DNA of 15,496 bases from Paludibacteraceae bacterium (GTDB lineage Bacteria; Bacteroidota; Bacteroidia; Bacteroidales; Paludibacteraceae). The DNA is taken from positions 1 to 15,496 of the forward strand of contig JAFXWI010000021.1 in the NCBI GenBank assembly GCA_017542915.1. The letters run 5' to 3'. The notes under the pieces were generated by a model. That model was not told the origin of the DNA. It searched no databases and saw only the letters and a program-made list of their open reading frames with translations. This document shows, piece by piece, positions 1-6,844 of this stretch. A program made the position numbers and the translations under genes. Numbering within the stretch: position 1 is the stretch's first letter; every line of letters starts with the position of its first letter.

Positions 1-966
1 ACGCTGGATAGCTTTCACCTCGGTCACGTCGCCCAACGGAGTGGACGTACCGTGCGTATTGACATAGTCAATCAACTCCGGTGCTACACCGGCATCTTTC
101 AATGCCAGACGCATCACACGCTCTGCACCCTTGCCCTCCGGATCCGGAGCAGTCATATGGTACGCATCCGAAGTCATTCCCACACCGATGATCTCCGCAT
201 AGATCTTCGCGCCACGTGCTTTCGCGTGCTCGTACTCCTCCATGATCAGACATGCCGCTCCTTCGCCTAACACGAATCCGTCACGACTCTTGGAGAACGG
301 ACGGCTTGCGGTTGTCGGGGAGTCATTACGGGTAGAGAGTGCGTGAAGCGAGTTAAATCCACCGATACCGGTGTACGTCACGTCCGCGTCTGCACCGCCG
401 GTCAACAGCACATCGGCATGACCCAAACGGATCTGGTCGAAAGCCGAACCCACAGCATGAGACGAAGACGAACAAGCCGTACTAACCGAATAACTCGGTC
501 CGCCTAAACCAAAGCGAATGGAGATAAGTCCTGCGGCAATACTCGGTATCGCCTTCGGGATCATGAACGGGTTGAAACGGGGCACGCCGTCACCTTTCGC
601 GAAATCGATGATCTCGGACTCGGTGGACTGTAAGCCGCCCATACCACTTCCCCAGATGACACCAACGCGACTACGATCCTCTTTCTCAAGGTCCAAGCCG
701 CTGTCTTTCAGTGCCTCATCAGCCACACAGACCGAGAACTGCGAGTAGCGGTCCATCTTACGAGCCTCCTTGCGGTCAATTACTGCACTCGGGTCGAAGT
801 TCTTCACCTCGCCCGCAAAGTGGGTTTTGAAATTCGTGGCGTCAAACGCCGTAATAGGAGCAATACCGTTAGCACCGCTTATCAGTGCCTGCCAAGTCTC
901 CGGTGCGGAATTACCCACCGGAGTCACTGCTCCTAAACCCGTGATAACAACTCTTTTTAACTCCAT
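1..966 (-). CDS. fabF: 3-oxoacyl-ACP synthase II (KASII), C-terminus cut by the window edge
   Basis: Condensing enzyme of type II fatty-acid synthesis: it extends acyl-ACP with malonyl-ACP in the cytosol. Read from ATG at 966, the frame stays open to position 1, giving 322 codons of a family that is normally about 410-420 aa. Seen: N-terminus MELKRVVITGLGAVTPVG; nucleophile Cys165 in VSTACSSSSHA; first active-site His305 in NTHGTSTPLGD. The second active-site His and the C-terminal glycine-rich loop lie outside the window. The next gene upstream on the same strand is acpP, 75 nt away, the usual acpP-fabF pair. No separate promoter is visible between them, so co-transcription is likely, with a strong hairpin in the gap. 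FabB-type is the only close alternative; the acpP linkage and sequence favour FabF. Very sure of family. Confidence 0.97.
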   Translation of the reverse strand, partial: MELKRVVITGLGAVTPVGNSAPETWQALISGANGIAPITAFDATNFKTHFAGEVKNFDPSAVIDRKEARKMDRYSQFSVCVADEALKDSGLDLEKEDRSRVGVIWGSGMGGLQSTESEIIDFAKGDGVPRFNPFMIPKAIPSIAAGLISIRFGLGGPSYSVSTACSSSSHAVGSAFDQIRLGHADVLLTGGADADVTYTGIGGFNSLHALSTRNDSPTTASRPFSKSRDGFVLGEGAACLIMEEYEHAKARGAKIYAEIIGVGMTSDAYHMTAPDPEGKGAERVMRLALKDAGVAPELIDYVNTHGTSTPLGDVTEVKAIQR

Positions 967-991
967 TTGCTTGTTGGTCTATAGATATAGC

Positions 992-1024
992 ATACGAGTT
1001 TACAGTCCTCCCGTAAACTCGTAT
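992..1024 (-). other. 12-bp perfect hairpin between acpP and fabF
   Basis: ATACGAGTTTAC (992-1003) and its exact complement (1013-1024) enclose a 9-nt loop. In the mRNA (minus strand) the loop reads GGGAGGACU. It lies 17 nt after the acpP stop and 25 nt before the fabF ATG. No U-run follows on the minus strand, so it is not a classical intrinsic terminator. A role as an mRNA stabiliser or processing site that lets acpP outproduce fabF is inference. Confidence 0.75.
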
Positions 1025-1041
1025 TCCTTAAGCGGATTAAA

Positions 1042-1278
1042 TTACTTCACTGCGTTTTCTACATAAGCGATAGCGTCGCCTACGGTAGCAATCTTCTGCG
1101 TGTCCTCATCAGGAATCGAGATACCGAACTCTTTCTCGAACTCCATGATCATTTCTACTGTATCCAAAGAGTCTGCACCGAGATCCGTCTGGAAGTTTGC
1201 ATCGTTGGTTACTTGAGATTCCTCTACGCCAAGCTTATCAACAATGATTGCTTTTACTTTTGCTTCAATTTCTGCCAT
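1042..1278 (-). CDS. acpP: Acyl carrier protein
   Basis: Small acidic carrier that holds growing acyl chains on a 4'-phosphopantetheine arm during fatty-acid synthesis. The 78-aa length is standard. Ser37 in [10 protein letters not shown] is the phosphopantetheine attachment site (DSL motif), followed by the acidic helix [20 protein letters not shown] that docks with partner enzymes. ATG at 1278 gives the canonical N-terminus [12 protein letters not shown]. It has its own promoter (1400-1430) and a leader of roughly 115 nt containing a short hairpin, and it is followed by fabF. High expression is expected for this family. No anomalies. Confidence 0.98.
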   Translation of the reverse strand: MAEIEAKVKAIIVDKLGVEESQVTNDANFQTDLGADSLDTVEMIMEFEKEFGISIPDEDTQKIATVGDAIAYVENAVK

Positions 1279-1338
1279 AATACTAAATTGTTTTAGTGAT
1301 TAATTATGTGTGTTTTTATAATTTTTCAAAATATCAAA

Positions 1339-1356
1339 TCCGAAAGCCTTTTCGGA
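1339..1356 (-). other. Short hairpin in the acpP 5' leader
   Basis: TCCGAAA (1339-1345) and TTTCGGA (1350-1356) form a perfect 7-bp stem with a 4-nt loop, between the predicted acpP transcription start and its ATG. The stem is real in sequence; a regulatory or stabilising role is inference. It could also act as a weak end for transcripts from the upstream metallophosphatase gene, but no clean T-run follows on the minus strand. Confidence 0.5.
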
Positions 1357-1399
1357 AAATTTTCTCTTACCTAAAAGTGGCTATTTCGGAAAAACGGCA

Positions 1400-1430
1400 C
1401 AAAATTACTGCTTTTTTCTGATATACGCAA
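1400..1430 (-). promoter_or_regulatory. Putative acpP promoter (Bacteroidota -33/-7)
   Basis: On the minus strand TTG (1430-1428) is followed after 20 nt by TAATTTTG (1407-1400), an exact TAnnTTTG match. An A-tract lies just upstream of the -33 element. The stretch TTGCGTATATCA closely resembles TTGCATATATCA in the promoter at 6181-6211. It sits after the metallophosphatase stop and would drive acpP-fabF. Confidence 0.75.
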
Positions 1431-1441
1431 ATTTTTTTGTC

Positions 1442-2266
1442 TTATTTTTCAATTTTGTCACCCAAATATAGCATTATTTTGCCTAAATAGGCTCCACTCT
1501 TGCCCATTTGAGCCACTGGAATGCTATCTCCGTCCAAATTTGCGACCCGCAAATGATCGTATAGTTGATGAGTATGTCCGCCTATCACAACATCGATTCC
1601 GCGGGTGCGATGCACGAGGGCGGTGTCGCATACATCTTCGGGTGCTTTGCCGAAGGTTCCCATATGACTCAGACACACCACGATGTCGCATCCCTCAGCC
1701 CGCAACTCATCCGTTGCTTTCTGTGCCGCTTCGTACGGAGCCAAAAACTTGGCAGGCAGGAAATTCTTGTCCGAGATGATACCTTTCGGGTCGCAACCCA
1801 AACCGAAAATACCCACTTTCAATCCTCCTTTGCGCACTATTGTCCATGCTTTCACCAAACCCTCTAAAGCCGTTCCTGTGAAATCGTAGTTGGCGCACAC
1901 AATCGGAAAACGCGCTGTCTGAAGCACGGTAGCCAAGGTATCTAACCCATTGTCAAACTCATGGTTGCCTAACGTAGCAGCATCATAACCCATCGTATTC
2001 ATGGCGCTGATCTCTATGCGACCGTGATAGAGATTGAAATACGGCGTACCTTGACAGAAATCGCCTGCATCAACCAGTAGCAGATGTTTGTCCGCCTTGC
2101 GTTCCTCTTTGATTAGTCCCATACGACGTGCATAACCTCCCTGACCATTGGATTTAGGTTCTACCTGCGAATGAGTGTCATTCGTATGCAGTATCGTCAA
2201 ATGGTCCTGCGGTGTACATGCCGCCAAACAAAGAATAATGAATAATGAATAAAGAATATTTTTCAT
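1442..2266 (-). CDS. UshA-like metallophosphatase lipoprotein (5'-nucleotidase catalytic domain only)
   Basis: Predicted envelope phosphohydrolase of the calcineurin-like/UshA superfamily, using two metal ions to hydrolyse nucleotides or related phosphoesters. The 274 aa start with a lipoprotein signal (MKNILYSLFIILCLAAC, lipid-linked Cys17). Metal-site motifs appear in order: HTNDTHSQ, DAGDFCQG, GNHEFDNG, SHMG and GGHTHQ. Full-length UshA/5'-nucleotidases have a second, substrate-specificity domain of some 200 or more residues. It is absent here, and neither neighbour (mutL, acpP) supplies it. The gene starts 50 nt after mutL and is probably co-transcribed with it. The signal peptide is partly encoded by a 7-bp tandem repeat (2233-2260). 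Substrate unknown. Confidence 0.9.
   Translation of the reverse strand: MKNILYSLFIILCLAACTPQDHLTILHTNDTHSQVEPKSNGQGGYARRMGLIKEERKADKHLLLVDAGDFCQGTPYFNLYHGRIEISAMNTMGYDAATLGNHEFDNGLDTLATVLQTARFPIVCANYDFTGTALEGLVKAWTIVRKGGLKVGIFGLGCDPKGIISDKNFLPAKFLAPYEAAQKATDELRAEGCDIVVCLSHMGTFGKAPEDVCDTALVHRTRGIDVVIGGHTHQLYDHLRVANLDGDSIPVAQMGKSGAYLGKIMLYLGDKIEK
2233..2260 (-). repeat. 7-bp tandem repeat encoding part of a signal peptide
   Basis: Four adjacent 7-bp units on the plus strand (GAATAAT, GAATAAT, GAATAAA, GAATATT). On the coding (minus) strand this reads as TTCATTA-type heptamers. It encodes the hydrophobic core ILYSLFII of the metallophosphatase signal peptide. Confidence 0.7.
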
Positions 2267-2282
2267 GGGATAAACTTTAATC

Positions 2283-2321
2283 TCTCAACTTTAAAACTAC
2301 TCTCAACTCTCAACCCTCAAC
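2283..2321 (-). repeat. 7-bp repeat (TCTCAAC) overlapping the mutL stop codon
   Basis: TCTCAAC occurs at 2283-2289, 2301-2307 and 2308-2314, and CCTCAAC at 2315-2321. On the coding strand the unit is TTGAGAG. The mutL stop codon TGA (2319-2317) lies in the last unit, so the repeat spans the gene end and the short gap to the metallophosphatase gene. Confidence 0.7.
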
Positions 2322-4149
2322 TAAACCTCCTATTCATCTCCTCATCGCTCATCATCGAGATGATAGTCTTGCCGTCCGGCGTACGACCGTATGAACTCAA
2401 CTGTGTCAGACGGCTTATCAGATCGCGCATCTCTGTCTCGTTCAGACTCTTGCCATACGGGATAGCCGCGTTCTCTGCTAACGAGAGAGCGATCTGTTCT
2501 CTCCATTCAGCCTGTGTGTCTGCCCCGCGTTCACGCACCTGTTGGATAATATGTTGCAACACCGGAAGTGGGGACTGATTCGCTAATTGCGCCGGAACAC
2601 CCTGTATCGAATAGCTATCCGGACTCAACTGCTCCAAGTCAAAACCGATTGCCTGCAGATCCGGCAGCAGTTGACCGGCTAAAATCATCTCATCTGCCTG
2701 CAGATTCAGCACCTCGGGAAACAGCAACTGTTGCATCGCACCTTGCGCATGACCCAACTGCTCCAAGAACTGATAAAACAACACCGCTATATGTGCCCGA
2801 TGCTGATTAACCATCATCAGCCCGTTCTCCGTCTGCACGAAGATATACTTCCCTCCGTACTGCCACATCGGATAGTTCTCCGCATCCTGCAATCTGAACT
2901 CTGCACTCTGAATTCTGACTTCTGAACTCTGAATTCTGAACTCTGAATTCTGAATTCTATCTTCTGTCACGCGAAGCGGGTCTCCATACAAGCTCTCCCA
3001 GTTTTTGGGCGCACGATCGGGATAGATAGTACCGCGCGTGTGGAAAGGATTATAATTAGGATCCACCGTCACTTGCGGTTTGCTGACCGTTCCGCCTGTT
3101 GCCGCCGGAATATCGATACTGCCTTGCGTATCAAAATCAATCTGCGGTGCAAGAGTAAACTTACCCAATGCCTCGCGTACAGAAGCCATCAAGATCTGGA
3201 AGATCGTCTGTTCGTCGGCGAACTTGATCTCCGTCTTGGTCGGGTGAATATTGACATCAATCGCCTCAGGCGAAATATCGAAATAGATAAAGAACGACGG
3301 CTGATAGTCATTCGGCAGCATCGCCGAATAAGCCGTCTGCACCGCTTTCAGAAAATACGGATGCCGCATATAACGACCGTTCACGAAGAAATACTGCTCC
3401 GCTTTCTTGGTCGCACTCTCAGGTTTGATCACAAACCCACGGATGTTCACCATCTCGGTGTCCGTCTTGATCTCCACGAACGAAGAAGTAAACACATTCC
3501 TCTTCGGATTACCAAAGATAGCCTCAATGCGTTGTTTCTCGCTGCCTGCCGGAAGTTCTAATAGGATCTCGTCGTTATGAACGAACGTGAAACTGACTTT
3601 CGGATAAACCAGCACAATGTGGTAAAACTCCGTCAGCAGATTACGCAACTCGGTCTGATCCGTTTTTAGGAACTTCCTTCTTACCGGCACGTTGAAGAAC
3701 AAGTTGCTCACTTTGATGTTCGTGCCCACGGGACACACGCAAGGCTCTTCACGCACTACGTCCGAACCGTGTATCTCGATCAACGTACCCGTCTCGTCTT
3801 CCTTGCGCCGTGTGGTCATCTCCACTTGAGCGACAGCGCATATACTTGCCAACGCCTCGCCTCGGAAACCCATTGTACGAAGGGAGAACAGATCCTGCGC
3901 CTCGCGTATCTTACTTGTCGCATGACGCTCAAAAGCTAAACGGGCATCCGTCTCGCTCATTCCGATACCATCATCGATCACCTGTAGCAGCGTACGACCG
4001 GCATCGCGAACAATCACCTGTATGCGCGTGGCTTGCGCATCAAGGCTATTCTCCACCAGCTCTTTCAGACACGATGCAGGACGTTGGATCACTTCTCCTG
4101 CCGCTATCTGATTAGCTACGCTGTCCGGTAATAGATGAATGATATCCAT
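2317..4149 (-). CDS. mutL: DNA mismatch repair protein MutL
   Basis: ATPase that links mismatch recognition by MutS to strand incision and removal. ATG at 4149 gives 610 aa with the conserved start MDIIHLLPDSVANQIAAGEV. An in-frame ATG at 4221 would overlap the upstream gene and add an unconserved tail, so it is not used. GHKL ATPase motifs are present: Glu33/Asn34 in ELVENSLDAQ, DDGIGM, TMGFRGEALASI, and GTNIKVSNLFFNVP; then the transducer motif NIHPTKTEIKF. A linker with heptad repeats (about residues 397-420) joins the C-terminal dimerisation domain. The endonuclease motif is degenerate (NQHRAHIAVLFYQ in place of DQHAxxExxxxE), and the end reads TPDGKTIISMMS. Preceded by a small membrane-protein gene with a 25-nt gap. 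Confidence 0.97.
   Translation of the reverse strand: MDIIHLLPDSVANQIAAGEVIQRPASCLKELVENSLDAQATRIQVIVRDAGRTLLQVIDDGIGMSETDARLAFERHATSKIREAQDLFSLRTMGFRGEALASICAVAQVEMTTRRKEDETGTLIEIHGSDVVREEPCVCPVGTNIKVSNLFFNVPVRRKFLKTDQTELRNLLTEFYHIVLVYPKVSFTFVHNDEILLELPAGSEKQRIEAIFGNPKRNVFTSSFVEIKTDTEMVNIRGFVIKPESATKKAEQYFFVNGRYMRHPYFLKAVQTAYSAMLPNDYQPSFFIYFDISPEAIDVNIHPTKTEIKFADEQTIFQILMASVREALGKFTLAPQIDFDTQGSIDIPAATGGTVSKPQVTVDPNYNPFHTRGTIYPDRAPKNWESLYGDPLRVTEDRIQNSEFRIQSSEVRIQSAEFRLQDAENYPMWQYGGKYIFVQTENGLMMVNQHRAHIAVLFYQFLEQLGHAQGAMQQLLFPEVLNLQADEMILAGQLLPDLQAIGFDLEQLSPDSYSIQGVPAQLANQSPLPVLQHIIQQVRERGADTQAEWREQIALSLAENAAIPYGKSLNETEMRDLISRLTQLSSYGRTPDGKTIISMMSDEEMNRRFS
2893..2969 (-). repeat. 7-bp tandem repeat inside the mutL interdomain linker
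   Basis: Nine consecutive 7-bp units at 2893-2955 (TCTGAAC, TCTGCAC, TCTGAAT, TCTGACT and so on; consensus TCTGAAY), then two degenerate units. Because 3 x 7 = 21 nt, the protein has a 7-residue repeat, R-I/L-Q-x-S/A-E-F/V, four times over. Confidence 0.9.
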
Positions 4150-4174
4150 GTTCTCTCGCGCGTGAGTGCGCGTA

Positions 4175-4411
4175 TTATAATATAATGTAAAAGGCGAAAA
4201 GAAGCATTCCGAGCAATGCAAGCCAGAAAACCAACTTCGATTGTTTCTTCTTCCGCAGCTCGGTCATGTTCTTCTCGTGCTCCTCTCGGAATGAACCCCG
4301 ACGAAGACGCGCAAGTTTTTTATCCTTGCGCGCCTCTTTATCCTCGTCGTAATAAATGGGGCGATAGTCCCACTCGCGGGGTTTCTGTACTTTTGGAAAA
4401 AGTACGGACAT
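4175..4411 (-). CDS. Small single-pass membrane protein, function unknown
   Basis: 78 aa. Residues 1-55 are soluble and highly charged (KEARKDKKLARLRRGSFREE, then HEKNMTELRKKKQSK). One hydrophobic segment, about residues 60-77 (LVFWLALLGMLLFAFYII), ends the protein. The basic stretch before it suggests the N-terminus stays in the cytoplasm with the tail in the inner membrane. It starts 5 nt after the stop of the OmpA/TPR lipoprotein gene and ends 25 nt before mutL, so it is clearly in one operon with them. From memory, small proteins of this shape occur beside mutL in other Bacteroidota and are sometimes misnamed as a riboflavin synthase subunit; nothing here supports that enzyme function. 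Confidence 0.8.
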   Translation of the reverse strand: MSVLFPKVQKPREWDYRPIYYDEDKEARKDKKLARLRRGSFREEHEKNMTELRKKKQSKLVFWLALLGMLLFAFYIIL

Positions 4412-4416
4412 ATTTC

Positions 4417-6102
4417 TTACTTAACGATTGCTTGGAACTCGGGATCCTCAGCGAACTTAGCGAACTCGATATCCTGAGCAGCACGCTCTTTGAAAGCAGC
4501 GTCCTGAGCAATAGCCGACTTGATGTTGCTGTAAACAGCAGCTTTGTCGTTCGTACGAGCGCCAACGATAGCTTTCAGATAAGCGGTAGTTGCGTTCGGC
4601 TCCTTCACGTTGTTCAGAGTCTGGCTTGCTGCTGCGTAGTCCTCGTCAAGGATCTGCTGAACAGCTGCGTTGTTACTTGCGGTGTTGCCGTAAGCTTTCT
4701 TAGCTGCTGCGTAGTCACCCTTCTTCGTGTACAGCGTACCGAGAGCTGCGCCTAAGTTAGCCTTCGTACCTGCTGCCTTGCCCAGATACTCCTCAGCTTT
4801 TGCGAGGTCGTTGTCTGCCATAGCTGCGATACCTGCGTTGTAGTTCACGTCCGGATCATTCGGCTGAATACCCAGTGCGTTACCGTAGCAACGACGAGCC
4901 TCTGCGATGTTACCCTCATCGAAGTACAACTGACCGAGGCTGTTCCATGCGCGGTAGTCATTGTAGATATTTACTGCCTTAGCATAGATATCTTTCTTCT
5001 CTGCTTTGTCGTTGGTCAGAGTAGCAGCATAGAGCAACTCCTCAACGCTCAGTTTGGTCGGATCGTTCTTTGCCAGAGCTGCGATCTCGTCATCGCTCTT
5101 ACCGATCAGGTCGGTCGTCAAGATCAGACGGCTGCGACGGAGTGCCGGAAGGATCTCCTCTGCCAAAGTCTTGTAAACTGCGCTCAGGTTCTTGATCTGT
5201 GCCTCACGCTCCTCAGGATCGGTGTACATCTTCAGCACGCGGAGAACCAAATCCTTGTCCTGCATGTTGCTGTTCTCTACCAATGCCTTGAAACCATCCC
5301 AGTCCTCTGCGGTGATGTTCTCTGCGATCTCAGCATTTACTTTGTCTTTCTTCATGCCCTTCTTGAGGAAGTCCTGAGCTACTTTCTGACGGTTCTTTGC
5401 CAGTTTCTCGTTCAGATCCATACCACCATCAGGAGAAGCATAACCGCTAACCTCCAGTTTGTTGATAGCTTTCTTCTCGTCTGCGTTAGCATCCTTGATA
5501 GCTGCCTGCAGCGCTTTTACATCATCCGAACGGGTCTCCGACGAACGCAGGTTTGCGCTCTGGATAAGGAACATGAGGTCTGCCTCAGTGTACTCCTGAA
5601 TAATACGCTGGAACTTGTCCGGGGTAGCTGCCAACTCATTGTCACCTGCCTCAGCCAACTCGTCGGTTACAACCACACCGTCAGCCACTTTGATCTCAGG
5701 AATCTCAATGGTCTTGTTGCCCACACGTGCCTCAAAACGAAGCCACAACTCCGATTTAGCCATCTCCGGCTCAAAAGTGAACGAGCAGTGCTGGGTGTAT
5801 TTGCCACCAGCCTTGTAATTTACGGTCTTACCGTTCTCTTTTGCCTTCTCACCCACATAGGTAACGGCCTCGCCAACTGCCTCTTTGCCCGCATATTTGA
5901 GCACAGGGGTAACAACGAGTACACCCTTCTTCGCGAATTTCTTCTCAGGGAATGTACCGGTGATGTCCGCATCTACCTTGTCGCCTACTTTAACCAGCGG
6001 ATTCGGGTTAACGGAAAGTTGCTCCGGATTAGGCAACGATTTGTTACATGATGCCAACAATGCTACTGCAGCAATGAGGCTAAGAAATAAACCTTTTTTC
6101 AT
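4417..6102 (-). CDS. OmpA-like/TPR lipoprotein, probably outer-membrane associated
   Basis: 561 aa with a clear lipoprotein signal (MKKGLFLSLIAAVALLASCN; lipid-linked Cys19). Residues 20-145 look like a beta-rich domain. Residues 175-260 carry an OmpA-like stretch (KLEVSGYASPDGGMDLNEKL, then AKNRQKVAQDFLKKG) resembling the peptidoglycan-associated fold. Residues 350-480 hold tetratricopeptide-type helical repeats, for example AWNSLGQLYFDEGNIAEARR and YNAGIAAMADNDLAKAEEYL. This suggests a periplasmic protein that bridges envelope layers or scaffolds a complex. It has its own promoter at 6181-6211 with a leader of about 75 nt and is first in the run toward mutL. Specific role unknown. Confidence 0.88.
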   Translation of the reverse strand: MKKGLFLSLIAAVALLASCNKSLPNPEQLSVNPNPLVKVGDKVDADITGTFPEKKFAKKGVLVVTPVLKYAGKEAVGEAVTYVGEKAKENGKTVNYKAGGKYTQHCSFTFEPEMAKSELWLRFEARVGNKTIEIPEIKVADGVVVTDELAEAGDNELAATPDKFQRIIQEYTEADLMFLIQSANLRSSETRSDDVKALQAAIKDANADEKKAINKLEVSGYASPDGGMDLNEKLAKNRQKVAQDFLKKGMKKDKVNAEIAENITAEDWDGFKALVENSNMQDKDLVLRVLKMYTDPEEREAQIKNLSAVYKTLAEEILPALRRSRLILTTDLIGKSDDEIAALAKNDPTKLSVEELLYAATLTNDKAEKKDIYAKAVNIYNDYRAWNSLGQLYFDEGNIAEARRCYGNALGIQPNDPDVNYNAGIAAMADNDLAKAEEYLGKAAGTKANLGAALGTLYTKKGDYAAAKKAYGNTASNNAAVQQILDEDYAAASQTLNNVKEPNATTAYLKAIVGARTNDKAAVYSNIKSAIAQDAAFKERAAQDIEFAKFAEDPEFQAIVK

Positions 6103-6180
6103 ACGTAAAAAAATTGTTAATTATGTTGTTTTGTATGTTTCGTCGTGTCGATTTAAAGGTGTCTTTACACGAATCGGCTG

Positions 6181-6211
6181 CAAAATTAGTAATAATTTTT
6201 GATATATGCAA
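6181..6211 (-). promoter_or_regulatory. Putative promoter of the OmpA/TPR lipoprotein gene
   Basis: Minus strand: TTG (6211-6209), 20 nt, TAATTTTG (6188-6181), followed directly by CAGCCGATT. It matches the Bacteroidota consensus and is a near copy of the divergent promoter at 6313-6343. Confidence 0.8.
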
Positions 6212-6221
6212 GCATTTACCG

Positions 6222-6301
6222 TTTTTTTTCGCAAATAATATGCAATTTTTGCCTCACTATCTATTTTTTCCTTGCTAAAAACAATTATTTGCGAAAAAAA
6301 A
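6222..6301. repeat. 18-bp perfect inverted repeat between divergent promoters
   Basis: Left arm 6222-6239 and right arm 6284-6301 are exact reverse complements (ATTATTTGCGAAAAAAAA on the right) with a 44-nt spacer. Each arm lies 10-11 nt upstream of a -33 element and has the same orientation relative to its promoter. Together with the flanking promoters it forms an imperfect palindrome of about 170 bp. It may be an upstream activating element or a regulator site. The gene-free stretch 6103-6352 holds nothing else that I can see. Confidence 0.85.
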
Positions 6302-6312
6302 TGCCTCCATAT

Positions 6313-6343
6313 TTGCATATGTGCAATTTTTGTTGTAACTTTG
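6313..6343 (+). promoter_or_regulatory. Putative promoter of the small-lipoprotein operon
   Basis: TTG (6313-6315), 20 nt, TAACTTTG (6336-6343), then CAGCCGATT running into the ATG at 6353. Consensus placement of the start site leaves a leader of only about 5-8 nt. Confidence 0.8.
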
Positions 6344-6352
6344 CAGCCGATT

Positions 6353-6844
6353 ATGAAAAAATATGTATTTTTCATATTTCTTACCGCTCTGCTGACGGGG
6401 TGCAACAAGCCCTCTAAGGTGGAGCAATTCCGTGCGGAGAAACATCTGCGCGATTCATCGGCATTGGTCGAGCAGCAGCGCAGCCTCGCCTATTATGAGC
6501 AGCAGATGGAGGCGCTTACCCAGCAGGCGGATTCTTTGCTGCCACTCTTCAGCTATGAGAAGAACGAGAAATATCAGGACAACGGCTACTATGTAGTTAA
6601 GATCGAGCGTCTGAACCAGAAAGTGTACGACCTGCGCGTGATGGTCAGAGACGATGGAGACGAGATGCTGGTCTATCGTAGCGGCAAAAGGCTGACGTCC
6701 GAGGAAGCAAATGCTATTAAGAACGCGCACGAAGCGCTTGAGCGCGCGAAGCATCTGCAGTTTGTAATACATGACCTCAAAGAGTTACAAAACAGAATAA
6801 CCAAAACATCCCTTGAAATACAGAAATACCAGAAACGATTATGA
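6353..6844 (+). CDS. Small coiled-coil-like lipoprotein, function unknown
   Basis: 163 aa. The signal peptide MKKYVFFIFLTALLTGC carries a lipobox LTGC (Cys17). The mature part is helical and charged, rich in E, Q, K and R (for example SALVEQQRSLAYYEQQMEAL, and DLKELQNRITKTSLEIQKYQ near the C-terminus), suggesting coiled coil. A short middle part (YYVVKIERLNQKVYDLRVMV) looks beta-like. ATG at 6353 is chosen because it begins the signal peptide; an in-frame ATG at 6272 would lie upstream of the promoter. It overlaps the next gene by 4 nt (ATGA), so the two are translationally coupled. I do not recognise a named family. Confidence 0.85.
   Translation: MKKYVFFIFLTALLTGCNKPSKVEQFRAEKHLRDSSALVEQQRSLAYYEQQMEALTQQADSLLPLFSYEKNEKYQDNGYYVVKIERLNQKVYDLRVMVRDDGDEMLVYRSGKRLTSEEANAIKNAHEALERAKHLQFVIHDLKELQNRITKTSLEIQKYQKRL

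Noticed and set aside
3040..3561. Open frame of 173 codons on the plus strand inside mutL
   Set aside because: Arg/His-rich translation typical of an antisense shadow; mutL motifs are continuous through it.
4157..4172. CGCGC/GCGCG hairpin just before the mutL ATG
   Set aside because: Only 5 bp with a 6-nt loop; possible translational effect, but too weak to claim as a feature.
4150..4221. Upstream ATG at 4221 as the mutL start
   Set aside because: It overlaps the preceding gene and adds 24 unconserved residues; MDIIHLLPDSVANQIAAGEV from 4149 is the family's normal start.
6222..6301. Inverted repeats as ends of an invertible (phase-variable) promoter
   Set aside because: The promoters lie outside the repeats and the inner 44 nt contain none, so inversion would not switch transcription. 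No recombinase gene is nearby.
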